Source: Bifidobacterium breve (GTDB lineage Bacteria > Actinomycetota > Actinomycetes > Nanopelagicales > Nanopelagicaceae). Taken from it: 6,272 bases of DNA. A program made the position numbers and the translations under genes. The notes beneath the pieces were generated by a model, which saw nothing but the letters and a program-made list of their open reading frames with translations, was not told the origin of the DNA and made no database searches. Positions 5,866 through 6,272 of this stretch are shown piece by piece. The DNA lies in assembly GCA_945869505.1 (NCBI GenBank), contig CAMBOZ010000070.1, positions 1 to 6,272 of the forward strand, written 5' to 3'. Numbering within the stretch: the stretch's first letter is position 1; the number at the start of each line of letters is the position of its first letter.

Positions 5866-6272
5866 CCCCGACTCTTCTCCTCAAAGAGCGTGCTGTGAAT
5901 GCGCGTTACAAATGGCATCAAGAGTGGAACTACGGCGACAGTCCAAAGCGCTGAGGAAAATAGTGAGATGAAAATTTGAATAGTGCTTCCTAGGTCTCCG
6001 CCAAACATCAGACCGATAATTAAATAAGCAAATCTTGTAATTGGTACGGCGATAGCAACGATCACAACAAGTGAAATTGGATTGCCGCGGAAGTTATCAT
6101 CACCATAACCCAAATACGAGATTGCAAAACCTGCCAAGATCATGATTAAGGTCCACTGACCCATCGGGCCTGAAGTAGTTTGCGAAAGATCCATCATTAA
6201 GCCAGCACCAAAACCAGTGAGAGCGCCTAATTCAGGAGTTCCGAGCGCTGACCACAGAAGTGTGAAGATAAG
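5862..6272 (-). CDS. mreD: Rod shape-determining protein MreD, C-terminal part (start outside window)
   Basis: MreD is a small polytopic membrane protein of the elongasome, acting with MreC, MreB, RodA and PBP2 in rod shape and lateral-wall growth. The frame is open from the window edge to the TGA at 5864-5862, giving 136 visible residues. Family length is about 160-190, so a few dozen N-terminal residues are missing. The segment GALTGFGAGLMMDLS matches the characteristic MreD motif, in which a Gly-rich membrane helix ends in DL. About four further hydrophobic helices follow (roughly visible residues 40-52, 68-90, 97-108 and 110-122), with a basic/acidic C-terminal tail EEKSRG. The internal ATG-ATG at 6197-6192 is not the start: 25 in-frame codons upstream continue the MreD homology, have no ATG, GTG or TTG, and run off the window. 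The stop overlaps the mrdA start by 4 nt. mreC and mreB are likely just upstream, outside the window. Confidence 0.9.
   Translation of the reverse strand, partial: LIFTLLWSALGTPELGALTGFGAGLMMDLSQTTSGPMGQWTLIMILAGFAISYLGYGDDNFRGNPISLVVIVAIAVPITRFAYLIIGLMFGGDLGSTIQIFISLFSSALWTVAVVPLLMPFVTRIHSTLFEEKSRG

Noticed and set aside
5862..6197. MreD starting at the ATG pair 6197-6192.
   Set aside because: The upstream codons to the window edge remain open and continue the conserved MreD motif, so this would cut the protein within a membrane helix.
1..6272. tRNA, rRNA, CRISPR array, insertion sequence or attachment site.
   Set aside because: I saw no tRNA-like cloverleaf, regularly spaced repeats, transposase coding or terminal inverted repeats; almost the whole window is conserved housekeeping coding sequence.

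Overview
The window suggests an actinobacterium of moderate GC (roughly 45-50 % by eye). Three things point that way. The gene order is mreD - mrdA (PBP2) - rodA - rne - rplU, the order recalled for the mre to rplU/rpmA/obg neighbourhood of Actinobacteria. The RNase E has a long, disordered, Arg/Glu-rich extension in front of its catalytic core. PBP2 carries the cysteine-bounded insert typical of actinobacterial homologues. The moderate GC and very tight packing would fit a streamlined lineage such as freshwater Nanopelagicales (acI), but that placement is inference.

All five genes lie on the minus strand, so transcription runs from high to low coordinates. From 6272 to 2618 there is a tightly coupled cell-elongation block: mreD (its start lies outside the window), mrdA and rodA, joined by 4-nt stop/start overlaps (ATGA and GTGA). 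MreD is a membrane scaffold component of the elongasome, PBP2 is the transpeptidase, and RodA is the SEDS glycosyltransferase that polymerises lipid II. Together they make lateral-wall peptidoglycan.

From 2617 to 2398 there is a 220-nt non-coding gap. It holds an extended -10 promoter, a 14-bp dyad where the -35 box would sit, and a leader of about 160 nt with at least two hairpins in front of rne. From 2397 to 211 lies a 728-codon RNase E/G gene with an intact catalytic core, 5'-sensor residues and zinc-link cysteines. From 210 to 104 there is a second short gap with a good promoter (TTGACC - 18 - TACCCT) and a 12-bp imperfect hairpin at the predicted 5' end of the next transcript. The window ends in the first 34 codons of rplU (ribosomal protein L21).

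I found no mobile elements, tRNAs, CRISPR arrays or wholly new system. The novelty candidates are the two structured leaders (rne and rplU), the operator-like dyad, the direct rodA-rne junction, and over-representation of the heptamer GCGATCG in several codon phases and in an intergenic region.
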